Positions 8,257-16,227 of a DNA stretch of 64,000 nt are shown in pieces. The notes beneath the pieces are model-generated. The model saw only the letters and a list, made by a program, of their open reading frames with translations. It was not told the origin of the DNA and searched no databases. Source of the stretch: Nocardia tengchongensis (GTDB lineage: Bacteria > Actinomycetota > Actinomycetes > Mycobacteriales > Mycobacteriaceae). The position numbers and the translations under genes were made by a program. Where the stretch lies: positions 3,038,001 to 3,102,000 of the forward strand of contig NZ_CP074371.1 in assembly GCF_018362975.1 (NCBI RefSeq). Direction: 5' to 3'. How positions within the stretch are numbered: the stretch's first letter is position 1; every line of letters begins with the position of its first letter.

Positions 8257-8330
8257 CTTCTCGGGAAGCAGCCGGCGGTTGAATCCGGCGTCGACGAGGC
8301 GATCAAATTTCTCGGCCGGAACAGGATCGC
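8257..8330 (-). pseudogene. Remnant of a YdcF-like protein C-terminus
   Basis: The reverse strand encodes PVPAEKFDRLVDAGFNRRLL, which matches the last residues of the ydcF-like gene at 10873-11543 (VPAE...RLAEAGFTRRLLAEG). No start or upstream YdcF domain lies beside it. It is a scrap left by deletion or recombination between paralogues. Confidence 0.5.
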
Positions 8331-8351
8331 CGAGGCGCTCGTTCGCAGGGT

Positions 8352-8969
8352 ATGACCTCATCGACGGGCACTGCGCGGCTGATCACCGAGGCCGATGTTC
8401 CCACCGCGGTGGATACCCTGGCCCGCGCGTTCGCCGACTACCCCTACACCCGGTACGTGATCGACGCCGACAACCACTTGGAACGGATCCGCCGCTATCA
8501 GGAGCTGTGCCTGACCCGCATCGCGATGGTCTACGGGAAGGTCTGGATCGTCGTCGGCGGCCGCGCCGTTGCGGCGTGGTCCACCCCCGACCGGGACCCT
8601 ACGGCCGCATTCGCCGAGATGGAAGCGGAACTGGGCGAACTCATCGGCGACCGATCGGAGGCGGCGGCCGCCTCCGAAGCGGCCATCGAGCCCTACCGGC
8701 CCCGCGAGCCGGTATGGATGCTCAACACCGTCGCTGTCGCCCCCGAACATCAGGGCCGAGGACTGGGCACTGCCGTGCTCCGGCCAGGCATCGAGGAAGC
8801 CGCCCGCGCGGGCTATCCGGCCTTCTTGGAAACCTCGAGCGAGGCCAACGTCCGCTTCTACCAACACCTGGGTTTCGAAGTCACCGCCGACGTCACGCTG
8901 GCCGACAACGGCTTGCACACCTGGTGCATGCGCCGGGAACCGAGTCAGGAGAGTCAATGGCGTCGGTAA
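8352..8969 (+). CDS. GNAT family N-acetyltransferase
   Basis: 205 residues with the acetyl-CoA-binding core NTVAVAPEHQGRGLGTAVL (the Q/RxxGxG/A pattern) near residue 130. It is followed by the C-terminal strand with SSEANVRFYQHLGFEV, typical of GNAT acetyltransferases. It would transfer an acetyl group from acetyl-CoA to an unknown amine. The start ATG at 8352 has only a weak GCAGGG upstream. The 3' end overlaps the next gene (8957) by 13 bp in another frame, so the two are probably co-translated. Confidence 0.87.
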   Translation: MTSSTGTARLITEADVPTAVDTLARAFADYPYTRYVIDADNHLERIRRYQELCLTRIAMVYGKVWIVVGGRAVAAWSTPDRDPTAAFAEMEAELGELIGDRSEAAAASEAAIEPYRPREPVWMLNTVAVAPEHQGRGLGTAVLRPGIEEAARAGYPAFLETSSEANVRFYQHLGFEVTADVTLADNGLHTWCMRREPSQESQWRR

Positions 8970-9322
8970 GGACAATTCAAGTCACCTTCGACTGCGCGGA
9001 TCCCGAGCGCCTCGCTCATTTCTGGTCCGAGGTACTGGGATACGAGCAGCAGGGATCAGCATGCGTCGACCCCTCGGGCGTAGGCCCGCGCCTGTACTTC
9101 CAACGTGTTCCCGAAGGCAAGGTCGTCAAGAATCGGCTGCATGTGGACGTGCGCGTCGGCACCGGTCTCGTGGGCGCGAAGCGCGTGGCCGCCCTCGAGG
9201 CCGAATGCACCAGACTGGTCGCCCTGGGCGCAGTTCGGCAGCGGCTGCTGCTCGCCGATGGTGTCAACGAATCGTGCCTGGTCATGCAGGACATCGAGGG
9301 CAACGAGTTCTGCCTCGACTGA
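8957..9322 (+). CDS. VOC (glyoxalase-like) family protein
   Basis: 121 residues of one vicinal-oxygen-chelate module: an N-terminal FDCADPERLAHFWSEVLGY helix-strand unit and a C-terminal DIEGNEFCLD end. Such proteins can be metal-dependent isomerases or dioxygenases, or antibiotic-binding proteins, and the substrate here is unknown. ATG 8957 has AGGAGA 4 nt upstream and lies inside the end of the GNAT gene. It faces a related VOC gene on the other strand (9335), whose stop is 12 nt away. Confidence 0.82.
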   Translation: MASVRTIQVTFDCADPERLAHFWSEVLGYEQQGSACVDPSGVGPRLYFQRVPEGKVVKNRLHVDVRVGTGLVGAKRVAALEAECTRLVALGAVRQRLLLADGVNESCLVMQDIEGNEFCLD

Positions 9323-9334
9323 GCGCTGCGAGCG

Positions 9335-9688
9335 TCAGAAGTACTGAACCAAGCAGAATTCGTGGCCCTCAGGGTCGGCCATCACGACGACCGCTCCTCC
9401 GTCGTGATCGTGCCGCTCGCCCGTGTACGTGCCTCCGAGCGCGATCACCTGGGCTATCCCTTGCTCGACATCGTCCACTGCGACATCGAGATGAAGGCGC
9501 ACCTTGCCGTTCTTGGGTTCGCTCACGGGCTGGAAAACCAGACGCGGCTGCGGGTCATCCGGATGTCCGAGGTAGACCCACCCAGGTTCGGACGGCCCCT
9601 GCGGGCGGTCCAGCAGAGCACTCCAGAACGAGGCAACCTCTTGCACATCAACGCAATCGATCGTCAAGCCGACCCAGCGGTTCACCAT
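9335..9688 (-). CDS. VOC (glyoxalase-like) family protein
   Basis: 117 residues with the VOC pattern: LTIDCVDVQEVASFWSALL at the N-terminus, RLHLDVAVDDVEQGIAQVIALGG in the middle and ADPEGHEFCLVQYF at the end. It is distantly similar to the convergent neighbour at 8957-9322, and the two may be old paralogues. Its function within the superfamily is not determinable. Confidence 0.82.
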   Translation of the reverse strand: MVNRWVGLTIDCVDVQEVASFWSALLDRPQGPSEPGWVYLGHPDDPQPRLVFQPVSEPKNGKVRLHLDVAVDDVEQGIAQVIALGGTYTGERHDHDGGAVVVMADPEGHEFCLVQYF

Positions 9689-9711
9689 CTCGCCAGTATC
9701 CTGCGGCTGCG

Positions 9712-10125
9712 TCAGGAGTAAGCCAAGGGGCCGAAGTTCTGGGGTTCACGGTCTTTCGGATCGGACCCGTACTTGTTGGGGCCGTGGGTGCCGTCCATGA
9801 CGGAGAAGACGAACAAGGTGAGCGCGCCTACAAAGGGGATGAAGGCGATGAGAAGCCACCAGCCGGAGAATTCGGCGTCGTGCAGACGGCGTACTTGGAC
9901 GGCCAGGGAGGGGAGGATGAGTGCCAACTCGAGGAGGCCGTGGACGACGCCCAGCGGGGAAGTGCCGGTGCTGTCCGAGGCCGTCAGAGCGACGTTGAGG
10001 ACGGGCATGCCGATGAAGATCAGCAAGTGGAACAGTGTGAACCACCAGAATTCGCTGCGGCGGGCGCGGCCGCTGAAGGTGGCGTAATTCGATAGGACAC
10101 TCTTGATGGAAGCACCGAAACCCAT
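9712..10125 (-). CDS. DUF805 membrane protein
   Basis: 137 residues with the DUF805 layout: YATFSGRARRSEFWWFTLFH at the N-terminus, three or four hydrophobic segments, the conserved LAVQVRRLHDAEFSGWW between helices, and a soluble C-terminal tail with GPNKYG. The family consists of small inner-membrane proteins of unknown function. The ATG at 10125 has GGGAGGG directly upstream; a longer frame adds 23 residues without support. Confidence 0.88.
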   Translation of the reverse strand: MGFGASIKSVLSNYATFSGRARRSEFWWFTLFHLLIFIGMPVLNVALTASDSTGTSPLGVVHGLLELALILPSLAVQVRRLHDAEFSGWWLLIAFIPFVGALTLFVFSVMDGTHGPNKYGSDPKDREPQNFGPLAYS

Positions 10126-10319
10126 GGGACCCTCCCCCGAAAACCGAGGAGCCGACGCCGCTTTCGCGCGGCTCCCTAAAACAAACGGGGGCAACGTATC
10201 ACGTGGTAGAGAGCATCATCGGCTGTGTTCAGCCGGTTTTTGGAAATAACCGATTCGCTGACGGATACGAGCGCACTGAAGCCAGTCAGCATCTTCACCA
10301 CCCCTAGCTGATCGCCGAA

Positions 10320-10842
10320 CTACCAGCCGGTGGATTGCTCCTGCGCGCCGGCGAAGGAGTCGTAAGCGTCCTGGCTGAACAATACGAACCGCACTTCCCG
10401 CACCGCGGTGTCGGCTGCTCGCACCGTCTCTATCGCGATCCGGGCACCGTCGTCCATCGGCCAGCCGAAGATGCCGGTAGAAATGGCCGGGAACGCTACC
10501 GTCCGCGCGCCCAGTTCATCTGCCACCCGCAGTGATTCGCGGTAGCAGGAGGCCAGCAGCTCCGATCGATCGTCCTGCGCCGACCACACCGGCCCGACCG
10601 TATGAATCACCCACCGCGCCGGCAGATTCCCACCGGCCGTCGCTACGGCCTGCCCGGTCGCCAGCCCCTTCCCATACTGCGATGCCCGCAGTTCACGACA
10701 TGCAGCCAGAATCGCCGGACCACCTTTGCGATGAATGGCCCCGTCGACGCCCCGCCCCGAGCAGCGACGAATTCGCCGCGTTCACCACGGCATCAACATC
10801 CTGCTCGGTGATATCGCCCCGAACCAGCACCAGTTCGACCAT
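10320..10842 (-). pseudogene. Macro-domain (ADP-ribose-binding) protein, frameshifted
   Basis: The reverse strand starts at ATG 10842 with VELVLVRGDITEQDVDAVVN and AANSSLLG, the ADP-ribose-binding loop of macro domains. The reading frame then breaks near 10749-10758 at a CCCGCCCCG run, and the rest of the domain (VDGAIHRKGG, YGKGLATGQAV, WVIHTVGPVW, FPAISTGIFGWP) continues in another frame to 10320. All parts of a roughly 170-residue YmdB-like macro domain are present. A single G would restore the frame. It follows the ydcF-like gene by 30 nt. If intact it would be an ADP-ribose or O-acetyl-ADP-ribose hydrolase or binder. Confidence 0.75.
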
Positions 10843-10872
10843 GGACCCATTGTCCCCGCCTCCGAAGCCGGA

Positions 10873-11543
10873 TCACCCCTCGGCCAGCAGTCGCCGTGTG
10901 AATCCGGCTTCGGCGAGCCTCTGGTAAGCCGCCGTAACCTCGGCGGGCACATCCTGCTCGATCGCCCAGCCTTTGGCGGGGTAGACCCAGACCCGTTGAG
11001 TGTCACCGACGAGCATGTTCATCACCCGCTCTGTGTCGCCGATACTCGCCACGTAGTCGTCCAACGCGAGCGGAAGCGACCCACACGTGACATCGACTCC
11101 AGGCCAACGCTTTCGGCAGATGGCATAACTCCGCCGCTGCTGATACGGCCGTGAGATCAGCATTACCGACGAGATCGAGCCGAGCGTCGATGCTCGTCGA
11201 GCAGGGCACGGGAGAAGTCGATGTTGTCGCCAGTGTTCGTAGCCTTGGGCTCGACCAGAATCGCCTCAGCCGGCACCCCCAGCCCGATGGCATGCTCTCG
11301 AAAGTGGTTGGCCTCGCCGCGGGGAAACCGCTCGATGGTCGTCGGAGCGTTCGCCCCGGTGAACACGATGAGCGGGAACATGCCCGCGTGATACAACTCG
11401 GCTGCGTAGGTGGCAACGCCGATGTCATGGCCACCGAGCCCGAGCCCGATGCCGACATCGACCGGTCGTGGCGTGTGATGCATCTGGTTGTAGTCCCAGA
11501 GGATTTCGACATCCGAACGGAACTCTGCGGGCAAGGTTGTCAC
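10873..11543 (-). pseudogene. YdcF-like (DUF218) protein, frameshifted
   Basis: From the GTG at 11543 the first frame gives about 115 residues of a YdcF/DUF218-type fold, including GLGLGGHDIGVATYAAELY, PLIVFTGANAP and VEPKATNTGDNIDFSRALLDEH. The frame breaks near 11175-11190. A second frame then supplies SSVMLISRPYQQRRSYAICR and the C-terminus ending VPAE...RRLLAEG. Together they make a full-length protein of about 220 residues. YdcF-family proteins are of unclear function and bind nucleotides in E. coli. It lies 30 nt upstream of the macro-domain gene, also frame-broken, and a C-terminal scrap of a paralogue is at 8257-8330. Confidence 0.72.
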
Positions 11544-11579
11544 TCGACCATCATCAGCCGTCCTCGCGGATATGGGTTT

Positions 11580-11924
11580 TCAGGACTGCAGTTCGGGGAG
11601 GGGTTGTTCTTCGAGGATGACGATTTCGCACTCATCGGCCCAGTGCAGGTGGTGGTGGTTGTCGACCAGTTTCAGGGCCTCGTCCATGGAGGTGGCCTGG
11701 AGGATGGACATTCCGATTACTTCGCTGGGGGTTTCGGTGGTTTCGGTGCGGGTGATGCGGCGGGCGTTGCCGAGGGGCTTGCCCGGGTCGAGGAGGGCGG
11801 GGCCGAGGCGGGTGCTCCAGTCCACCCACAGTTGCATGCCTTTCGCGGCTTCGGCGGGGGCGACCTGGGCGAATCGCTCGGCGACGGACAGCGGGGCGAG
11901 GTAGAGGACTACGTAGCGGTTCAT
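11580..11924 (-). CDS. YciI-like domain protein
   Basis: 114 residues starting MNRYVVLYLAP with the YCII-type sequence SVAERFAQVAPAEAAKGMQLWVDW and a C-terminal ferredoxin-like half (VIGMSILQATSMDEALKLVDNH). The start ATG at 11924 was chosen over a frame 12 codons longer because the longer frame runs into the palindrome at 11937-11953. It is divergent from the ArsR-type regulator at 11999, and the GTGACC-N4-GGTCAC element between them suggests control by that regulator. The biochemical role of the family is largely unknown. Confidence 0.78.
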   Translation of the reverse strand: MNRYVVLYLAPLSVAERFAQVAPAEAAKGMQLWVDWSTRLGPALLDPGKPLGNARRITRTETTETPSEVIGMSILQATSMDEALKLVDNHHHLHWADECEIVILEEQPLPELQS

Positions 11925-11936
11925 GAGCCGACGATA

Positions 11937-11953
11937 GGTGACCAAAAGGTCAC
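11937..11953. promoter_or_regulatory. Palindromic operator between yciI-like and arsR genes
   Basis: GGTGACCAAAAGGTCAC holds perfect arms GTGACC and GGTCAC around AAAA, 13 bp upstream of the yciI-like start. A looser copy (AGGTGACTGATTGGTC) follows at about 11965-11980. The position between divergent genes, one coding an ArsR-type repressor, makes it a likely site for that protein. Confidence 0.6.
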
Positions 11954-11998
11954 ATGTCAACGGTTAGGTGACTGATTGGTCTCGTATAGTGTCGGGGT

Positions 11999-12310
11999 GT
12001 GGACGAGGATGCGGTGTTCAAGGCGCTGGCGGATCCCACTCGGCGGCACCTGCTGGACGCGCTGTTCGTCAGGGACGGGCAGACGCTGACCGAGCTGGAA
12101 TCCGGGGTGGAGATGACCCGGTTCGGGATCAGCAAACATCTGAGATTGCTCGAGGACGCGGGCCTGGTGACAGTGGTCCGCAGCGGGCGGAAGAAGTTGC
12201 ACTACCTCAATTCCGTGCCGATCCGTCTGATCCACGACCGGTGGATCGACAAGTTCACCGAACAACAGATCTCCGCGCTCGCCGACCTGAAGAAGGACCT
12301 GGAATCGTGA
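11999..12310 (+). CDS. ArsR-type transcriptional regulator
   Basis: 103 residues of winged helix: ALADPTRRHLLDAL, TLTELESGVEMTRFGISKHLRLLEDAGLV, then a wing with RSGRKKLHYLN. It belongs to the ArsR subgroup that lacks metal-binding Cys and is usually paired with SRPBCC genes. GTG 11999 is the start. The stop overlaps the start of the SRPBCC gene by 4 bp, so translation is coupled. It probably represses its own operon and the divergent yciI-like gene through the palindrome at 11937-11953. Confidence 0.87.
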   Translation: MDEDAVFKALADPTRRHLLDALFVRDGQTLTELESGVEMTRFGISKHLRLLEDAGLVTVVRSGRKKLHYLNSVPIRLIHDRWIDKFTEQQISALADLKKDLES

Positions 12311-12846
12311 GCTTCGAGGACATCCTCTCGCGTGCACGCCCTGAGACCACGCAAATCCACCGCGTGATCATCGCCGCCCCGCCCGAACGGATCTGGGAGG
12401 CCGTCACCGACCCCGACTGGACAGTCCGCTACGGCTTCGGCGGCCGCAGCGTCATCGAACCCCGCGTCGGCGGCACGTTCACAGTCTTCGCCCCCACCGG
12501 CCCCCGCCCGCTCGACACCGACCCCGACATCATCATCCGCGGCACGGTCACCGACTACGCCCCACCCCTGCGCTGGGCCGCCCGCATCCATTTTCTAGGT
12601 GACGAAAACCTGGTGGCCGAACCGGAAACCCACCTCTGCTACGAAATCCGCGACCGAGGCGACGGCACCTGCGCCCTCACCGTCATCCACGACGTCGCCG
12701 GCGCCCCCCTCATCTCGATCATCATCTCCGGCGACCTGGAACCCGAAGGCTTCGGCGGCGGCTACCCCTTCATGCTCAGCGACCTCAAATCCCTCCTCGA
12801 AACCGGCCACCCACTACCCGTCAGCCGCCCCACCCAGAAGAGCTGA
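12307..12846 (+). CDS. SRPBCC (AHSA1-like) domain protein
   Basis: 179 residues with the AHSA1/START-like pattern: HRVIIAAPPERIWEAVTDPDW at the N-terminus, GGTFTVFAP, a central RGTVTDYAPPLRWAARI, and a C-terminal helix with GGGYPFMLSDLKSLLE. Such proteins form a hydrophobic cavity, and the ligand is unknown. The GTG start is inside the stop of the ArsR gene (GTGA), as expected for this widespread two-gene arrangement. Confidence 0.87.
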   Translation: MSFEDILSRARPETTQIHRVIIAAPPERIWEAVTDPDWTVRYGFGGRSVIEPRVGGTFTVFAPTGPRPLDTDPDIIIRGTVTDYAPPLRWAARIHFLGDENLVAEPETHLCYEIRDRGDGTCALTVIHDVAGAPLISIIISGDLEPEGFGGGYPFMLSDLKSLLETGHPLPVSRPTQKS

Positions 12847-12889
12847 CCCCGAAACGGTGAAATCTCGGGTGCCGACTTCTCAGGCCGAA

Positions 12890-12936
12890 CACCGGGGTTT
12901 CGTTGTCCCAGAACTTACTTCAGCTTGTCGCTCGAC
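12890..12936 (+). repeat. Copy 1 of a 47-bp direct repeat (duplicated end of acyl-CoA dehydrogenase gene)
   Basis: This 47-bp stretch matches 13511-13557 at 43 positions, including a perfect 29-bp core. In the second copy the sequence is the last 7 codons, stop and right terminator arm of the acyl-CoA dehydrogenase gene. Here it lies outside any such gene, next to a weaker hairpin. The two copies bracket the truncated gene at 12961-13442. Confidence 0.85.
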
Positions 12937-12960
12937 TCCTTCGGCATGATCGTGCAGCCG

Positions 12961-13442
12961 ATCCCAATATCCGCTCATTCCGCATCTAGCGCAGTTCGAA
13001 ACGGCTGTGCGGCGAGCTGGCTGCTTTCCGTGCCCACGTGGCATCGTTGTCCACCGAACTGGGAAACATTGCCGCCATCGAGGATCCGGCCATCGCGGAG
13101 AAGCATCTGCAGAGCGTCTACAACGCCAATACCAAGCCTCAGCTCGACGAACTCCGCCGTGCCCTGCGCGCCCTGGGCATTGAATCCAGCACCGGCTTGC
13201 TCGGGCTGAAGGTGGACGTCAGCGAAGCGGCAGCAGGAACCCTCTTAGGGGCCGGCGCCGCCGCTGGTTCACCGCTTGCGGTGGCCGGTGGGGTAGTTCT
13301 CGGAGTCGGGTCCTACGTGGCGAACCGCAGGACGGCCCGCCGAACCGCCCAGCGGGAGTCGCCCGTTTCCTACCTGCTGGCAGTCGACAGGGAACTATCG
13401 GGTCGTTCGCTGATCGACCGGATGCGCCGACGCACTCGATAG
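12961..13442 (+). pseudogene. 5'-truncated fragment of an uncharacterised protein gene
   Basis: The best frame (13038-13442) codes for VASLSTELGNIAAIEDPAIA, a KPQLDELRRALRALGIES helix, an Ala/Gly-rich putative membrane hairpin (TLLGAGAAAGSPLAVAGGVV) and SYLLAVDRELSGRSLIDRM at the end. Upstream, a different frame reads LIPHLAQFETAVRR and joins it after a one-base shift near 13005. No start codon or N-terminal domain is present. It resembles the C-terminal part of large DUF6236-type proteins as I remember them, but I am not sure. The fragment lies exactly between the two 47-bp repeats and was probably trapped by that duplication. Confidence 0.55.
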
Positions 13443-13480
13443 GGCGCTATCGGCGGGTGATCGGGTGCCCTGAAATGAGA

Positions 13481-13520
13481 AAAACCGGTGCGAGCCACGA
13501 TTGCGGCCCGCACCGGTTTT
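13481..13520. terminator. 12-bp perfect terminator hairpin
   Basis: AAAACCGGTGCG pairs with CGCACCGGTTTT, leaving a 16-nt loop. The T-run at the right and A-run at the left let it work in both directions. It ends the acyl-CoA dehydrogenase gene (stop at 13536) and the fragment ending at 13442. Confidence 0.85.
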
Positions 13521-13557
13521 CCGTTGTGCCAGAACTTACTTCAGCTTGTCGCTCGAC
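13511..13557 (+). repeat. Copy 2 of the 47-bp direct repeat
   Basis: This is the native copy: it covers the right terminator arm, stop codon and last codons (..LSSDKLK) of the acyl-CoA dehydrogenase gene at 13536-14771. The other copy is at 12890-12936. Confidence 0.85.
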
Positions 13558-14771
13558 AGCCCCAGCACACGCCGGGCCACGATGAGCTGCTGGATCTGCT
13601 GGGTGCCTTCGAAGATGTCGAGGATCTTCGAGTCGCGGGCCCACTTCTCGAGGAGGGTGCGCTGCGAGTAGCCGGTGGCACCCGCGAGCTCAACCGCCTT
13701 GAGGGTGACGTCGGTGCCCATGCGGCCGGCCTTGGCCTTGGACATGGAAGCCTCGAGGGAGTTGGGCTTCTTGTTGTCGGCCATCCAGGCGGCGCGCAGC
13801 GACAGCAGGTAGGCGGATTCCCAATCGGCTTCCATGCGAAGGAATTCGGCTGCCGCGGCGTGCTGGTTGTTGGCGGGCTTGTCGTAGGAGATCTCGACGC
13901 CGGCGTCCTCGAGCACCTTGCGGAGTTCCTCGAGCGCGGCGCGGCCGACGCCGACCGCCATGGCGGCGACGAGGGGGCGGGTGTTGTCGAACGTCTGCAT
14001 GACGCCCGCGAAACCCTTCTCCACGTTGACTTCCGGGGAACCGAGGATGTTGTCCTTCGGGATCCGGCAGTCCTCGAAACGGATCTCGGCGGTGTCGGAC
14101 GCCTTGATGCCGAGCTTGTGCTCGAGGCGGGACACCGTGAGGCCCTTGGCGTCCCGGGGGACCACGAAGGACTTGATGGCGGCGCGGCCCAGGGACTTGT
14201 CGACCGTGGCCCAGACCACGATGTGGGTGGCGCGGGAACCGGCGGTGACGAAGATCTTGGTGCCGTTGAGGACCCACTCGTCACCATCGAGGGTGGCGGT
14301 GGTGGTGACGGCCGCGGAGTCCGAGCCGAACGACGGCTCGGTGATCGCCATGGCGGCCCACACCTTGCCGAACCGGGACAGCTGCTCGTCGGTGGCGACC
14401 GCGGCGATCGCGGCGTTGCCGAGACCCTGGTAGGGGATCGACAGCATCAGGCCGGCGTCGCCCCAGCAGGTCTCGAGCGCGTTCATCAGCGCGGACATAT
14501 TGCCGCCGTTGGTGTTTCCGAGCAGCTCGGCGGCGTGCGTGTCCGGCTCGCCCTCGCCCTTGGCCTTACGGCCGCCGGTTGCGCCGGAGATGTCCGCCGT
14601 GCCCGAGTCCGACAGGCCCTCGATCATGGCGGCCATGGTGTCGAGCTCGGTCGGGTAATCGTGCTCGGCCAGGTCGTATTTGCGAGAAGCCGGGCGGAAG
14701 ATCTCGGCGGCAACCTGGTGGGCCTGGTTGGCGCTGGCCCGCAGCTTCTTGGGGAGTTCGAGATTGATCAT
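13536..14771 (-). CDS. fadE23: Acyl-CoA dehydrogenase, FadE23-like
   Basis: 411 residues of the acyl-CoA dehydrogenase fold: an all-alpha N-domain starting INLELPKKLRA, a middle beta domain with AMAITEPSFGSDSAAV (FAD and substrate loop), and a C-terminal alpha domain with IFEGTQQIQQL, whose Glu is the expected catalytic base. It would oxidise an acyl-CoA to the enoyl-CoA with FAD. It lies 27 nt downstream of a second, more divergent family member. The pair and the nearby hisN match the fadE24-fadE23-hisN neighbourhood of mycobacteria, which is why I use the symbol. Substrate is unknown. Confidence 0.82.
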   Translation of the reverse strand: MINLELPKKLRASANQAHQVAAEIFRPASRKYDLAEHDYPTELDTMAAMIEGLSDSGTADISGATGGRKAKGEGEPDTHAAELLGNTNGGNMSALMNALETCWGDAGLMLSIPYQGLGNAAIAAVATDEQLSRFGKVWAAMAITEPSFGSDSAAVTTTATLDGDEWVLNGTKIFVTAGSRATHIVVWATVDKSLGRAAIKSFVVPRDAKGLTVSRLEHKLGIKASDTAEIRFEDCRIPKDNILGSPEVNVEKGFAGVMQTFDNTRPLVAAMAVGVGRAALEELRKVLEDAGVEISYDKPANNQHAAAAEFLRMEADWESAYLLSLRAAWMADNKKPNSLEASMSKAKAGRMGTDVTLKAVELAGATGYSQRTLLEKWARDSKILDIFEGTQQIQQLIVARRVLGLSSDKLK

Positions 14772-14798
14772 GAGTGGTCTCTCCGTTGAGAAGTCGGG

Positions 14799-16181
14799 TC
14801 AGAGGAGAACGACGCCCTCGGCGACGCCCACACCGCGCAGATCGCGGTACCAGCGCTCGACCGGGTGTTCCTTGGTGAAGCCGTGGCCGCCGAGCAGCTG
14901 CACGCCGTCGAGGCCGATCTGCATGCCCTTGTCGGTGGCCAGCTTCTTGGCCAGCGCGGCCTCGCGGGCGAAGGACAGACCCTGCTCGGCGCGAGACGCA
15001 CCCCGCAGCGTCACGAGGCGAAGACCGTCCAGCTCGATCGCCATGTTCGCGACCATGAACGCGACCGCCTGCCGGTGCGCGATCGGCTCACCGAACGCCT
15101 CACGCTCCTTCACGTACGGAATCACGTAGTCCAGCACGGCCTGACCGGTGCCGATGGCCAGCGACGCCCAGCCCAGACGAGCCAGCCGCACCGCGTCGGC
15201 GTACTCCTCGGCGCGCTGCGCGCCCTCGGAGTCACCCAGCAGGGCGGTGGTCGGCACGGCGACGTTGTTCAGGATCAGGCGGCCCAGGCCCGCGGCCCGC
15301 ATACCCATGCTCGGGTCCGCCTCGATCACGACACCTTCGGTGTTGGACTCGACGATGAAGAACGTCGGACGGCCGTCCAGCTCGGCGGCCACGATGAACA
15401 GCTCGGCGTCACCGGCGGCCGGCACCAGGGTCTTCACACCGTTGAGGCGGAAGCCGCTGGGCGAGCGGGTGGCCTTGGTCTTCAGCGCGAACGGGTCGAA
15501 CAGCGCCTGCGGCTCGGCGATGACCACCGAGGACTGCGGCACGTTCTCACCGGCGTAAGCACCCAGGTAGCTCTGCTGCTGGGCGTCGGTACCCCACTGC
15601 GACAGCGCGACCGCGACACCGCTCGGCGCCAGGATCGGCAGCGCCAGGCCCATGTCACCGTGCGCCAGCGCCTCGGCCACCAGCGAATTGGTGACCGCGC
15701 CACGCTCGGACGCCGCACCCTCGAGCTCCTCGGGCACGTTGATCAGCGTGACACCGAGCTCGGCGGCCCGCTCGAGCAGATCGCGGGGCGCCTTGGCCGA
15801 GTTGTCGGCCTCGTAGGCGGCCGGGCGCAGGATCTCCGCGGCGAAGTCGCGCACCGTCTCGACGATCATCTGCTGTTCGTCGGTCGGGGTGAGGTCGAAG
15901 TAGTCCTTCTTGCGAGACTCGTTGGCGGGCAGCCGCTTCGGAGCGCCACCGCCGGAGACCTTCTCGAACGCGCGAGTCGCGGCACCGAGGGTGCGGAAGC
16001 CAGTCTTGGTGCCCTCGTAGGTGAGCCGCTCGATCGGCTTGCGCAGGTTGTACTTCTCGGCCAGGTCGGACCCCGTGATGGTCGTCATGACCCGCATCGC
16101 CGCGCCCATCCAGTCGCGTTTGACCGGGTTGAGGCCAACGGCGGAGGTATCCCGCTTCGTTGCGGTGTCTCGAGTGCTCAT
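14799..16181 (-). CDS. fadE24: Acyl-CoA dehydrogenase family protein, FadE24-like
   Basis: 461 residues: an extra N-terminal segment (ITGSDLAEKYNLRKPIERLTYE), then an acyl-CoA dehydrogenase fold from about residue 110 (LTPTDEQQMIVETVRDFAAEILRPAA). In the C-terminal domain the EGT motif with its catalytic Glu is not evident; QLLGGHGFTKEHPVERWYRD stands at that place. The protein may therefore form an unlike pair with the downstream FadE23-like enzyme, as other mycobacterial FadE heteromers do (inference). ATG 16181 was chosen over an upstream frame that enters the operator. Expression is probably controlled by the double palindrome at 16228-16264. Confidence 0.82.
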   Translation of the reverse strand: MSTRDTATKRDTSAVGLNPVKRDWMGAAMRVMTTITGSDLAEKYNLRKPIERLTYEGTKTGFRTLGAATRAFEKVSGGGAPKRLPANESRKKDYFDLTPTDEQQMIVETVRDFAAEILRPAAYEADNSAKAPRDLLERAAELGVTLINVPEELEGAASERGAVTNSLVAEALAHGDMGLALPILAPSGVAVALSQWGTDAQQQSYLGAYAGENVPQSSVVIAEPQALFDPFALKTKATRSPSGFRLNGVKTLVPAAGDAELFIVAAELDGRPTFFIVESNTEGVVIEADPSMGMRAAGLGRLILNNVAVPTTALLGDSEGAQRAEEYADAVRLARLGWASLAIGTGQAVLDYVIPYVKEREAFGEPIAHRQAVAFMVANMAIELDGLRLVTLRGASRAEQGLSFAREAALAKKLATDKGMQIGLDGVQLLGGHGFTKEHPVERWYRDLRGVGVAEGVVLL

Positions 16182-16227
16182 AATCACCAGTTTTCTATCG
16201 AGGAGGTGGGTGATCCTGCCCAGCAAT

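Larger units (their letters stand above)
7800..8351. other. 550-bp stretch without intact genes
   Basis: No intact gene is visible between the hydrolase start and the GNAT gene. The stretch contains two decayed fragments, described separately: a kinase-associated-type domain on the plus strand (7990-8253) and a YdcF-like C-terminus on the minus strand (8257-8330). The first 190 bases hold the hydrolase promoter region, with no clear motif. Confidence 0.6.

Noticed and set aside
10220..10240. Hairpin CGGCTG/CAGCCG followed by GTTTTT
   Set aside because: It points along the plus strand, where no gene ends within 800 bp, so it has no evident transcript to stop.
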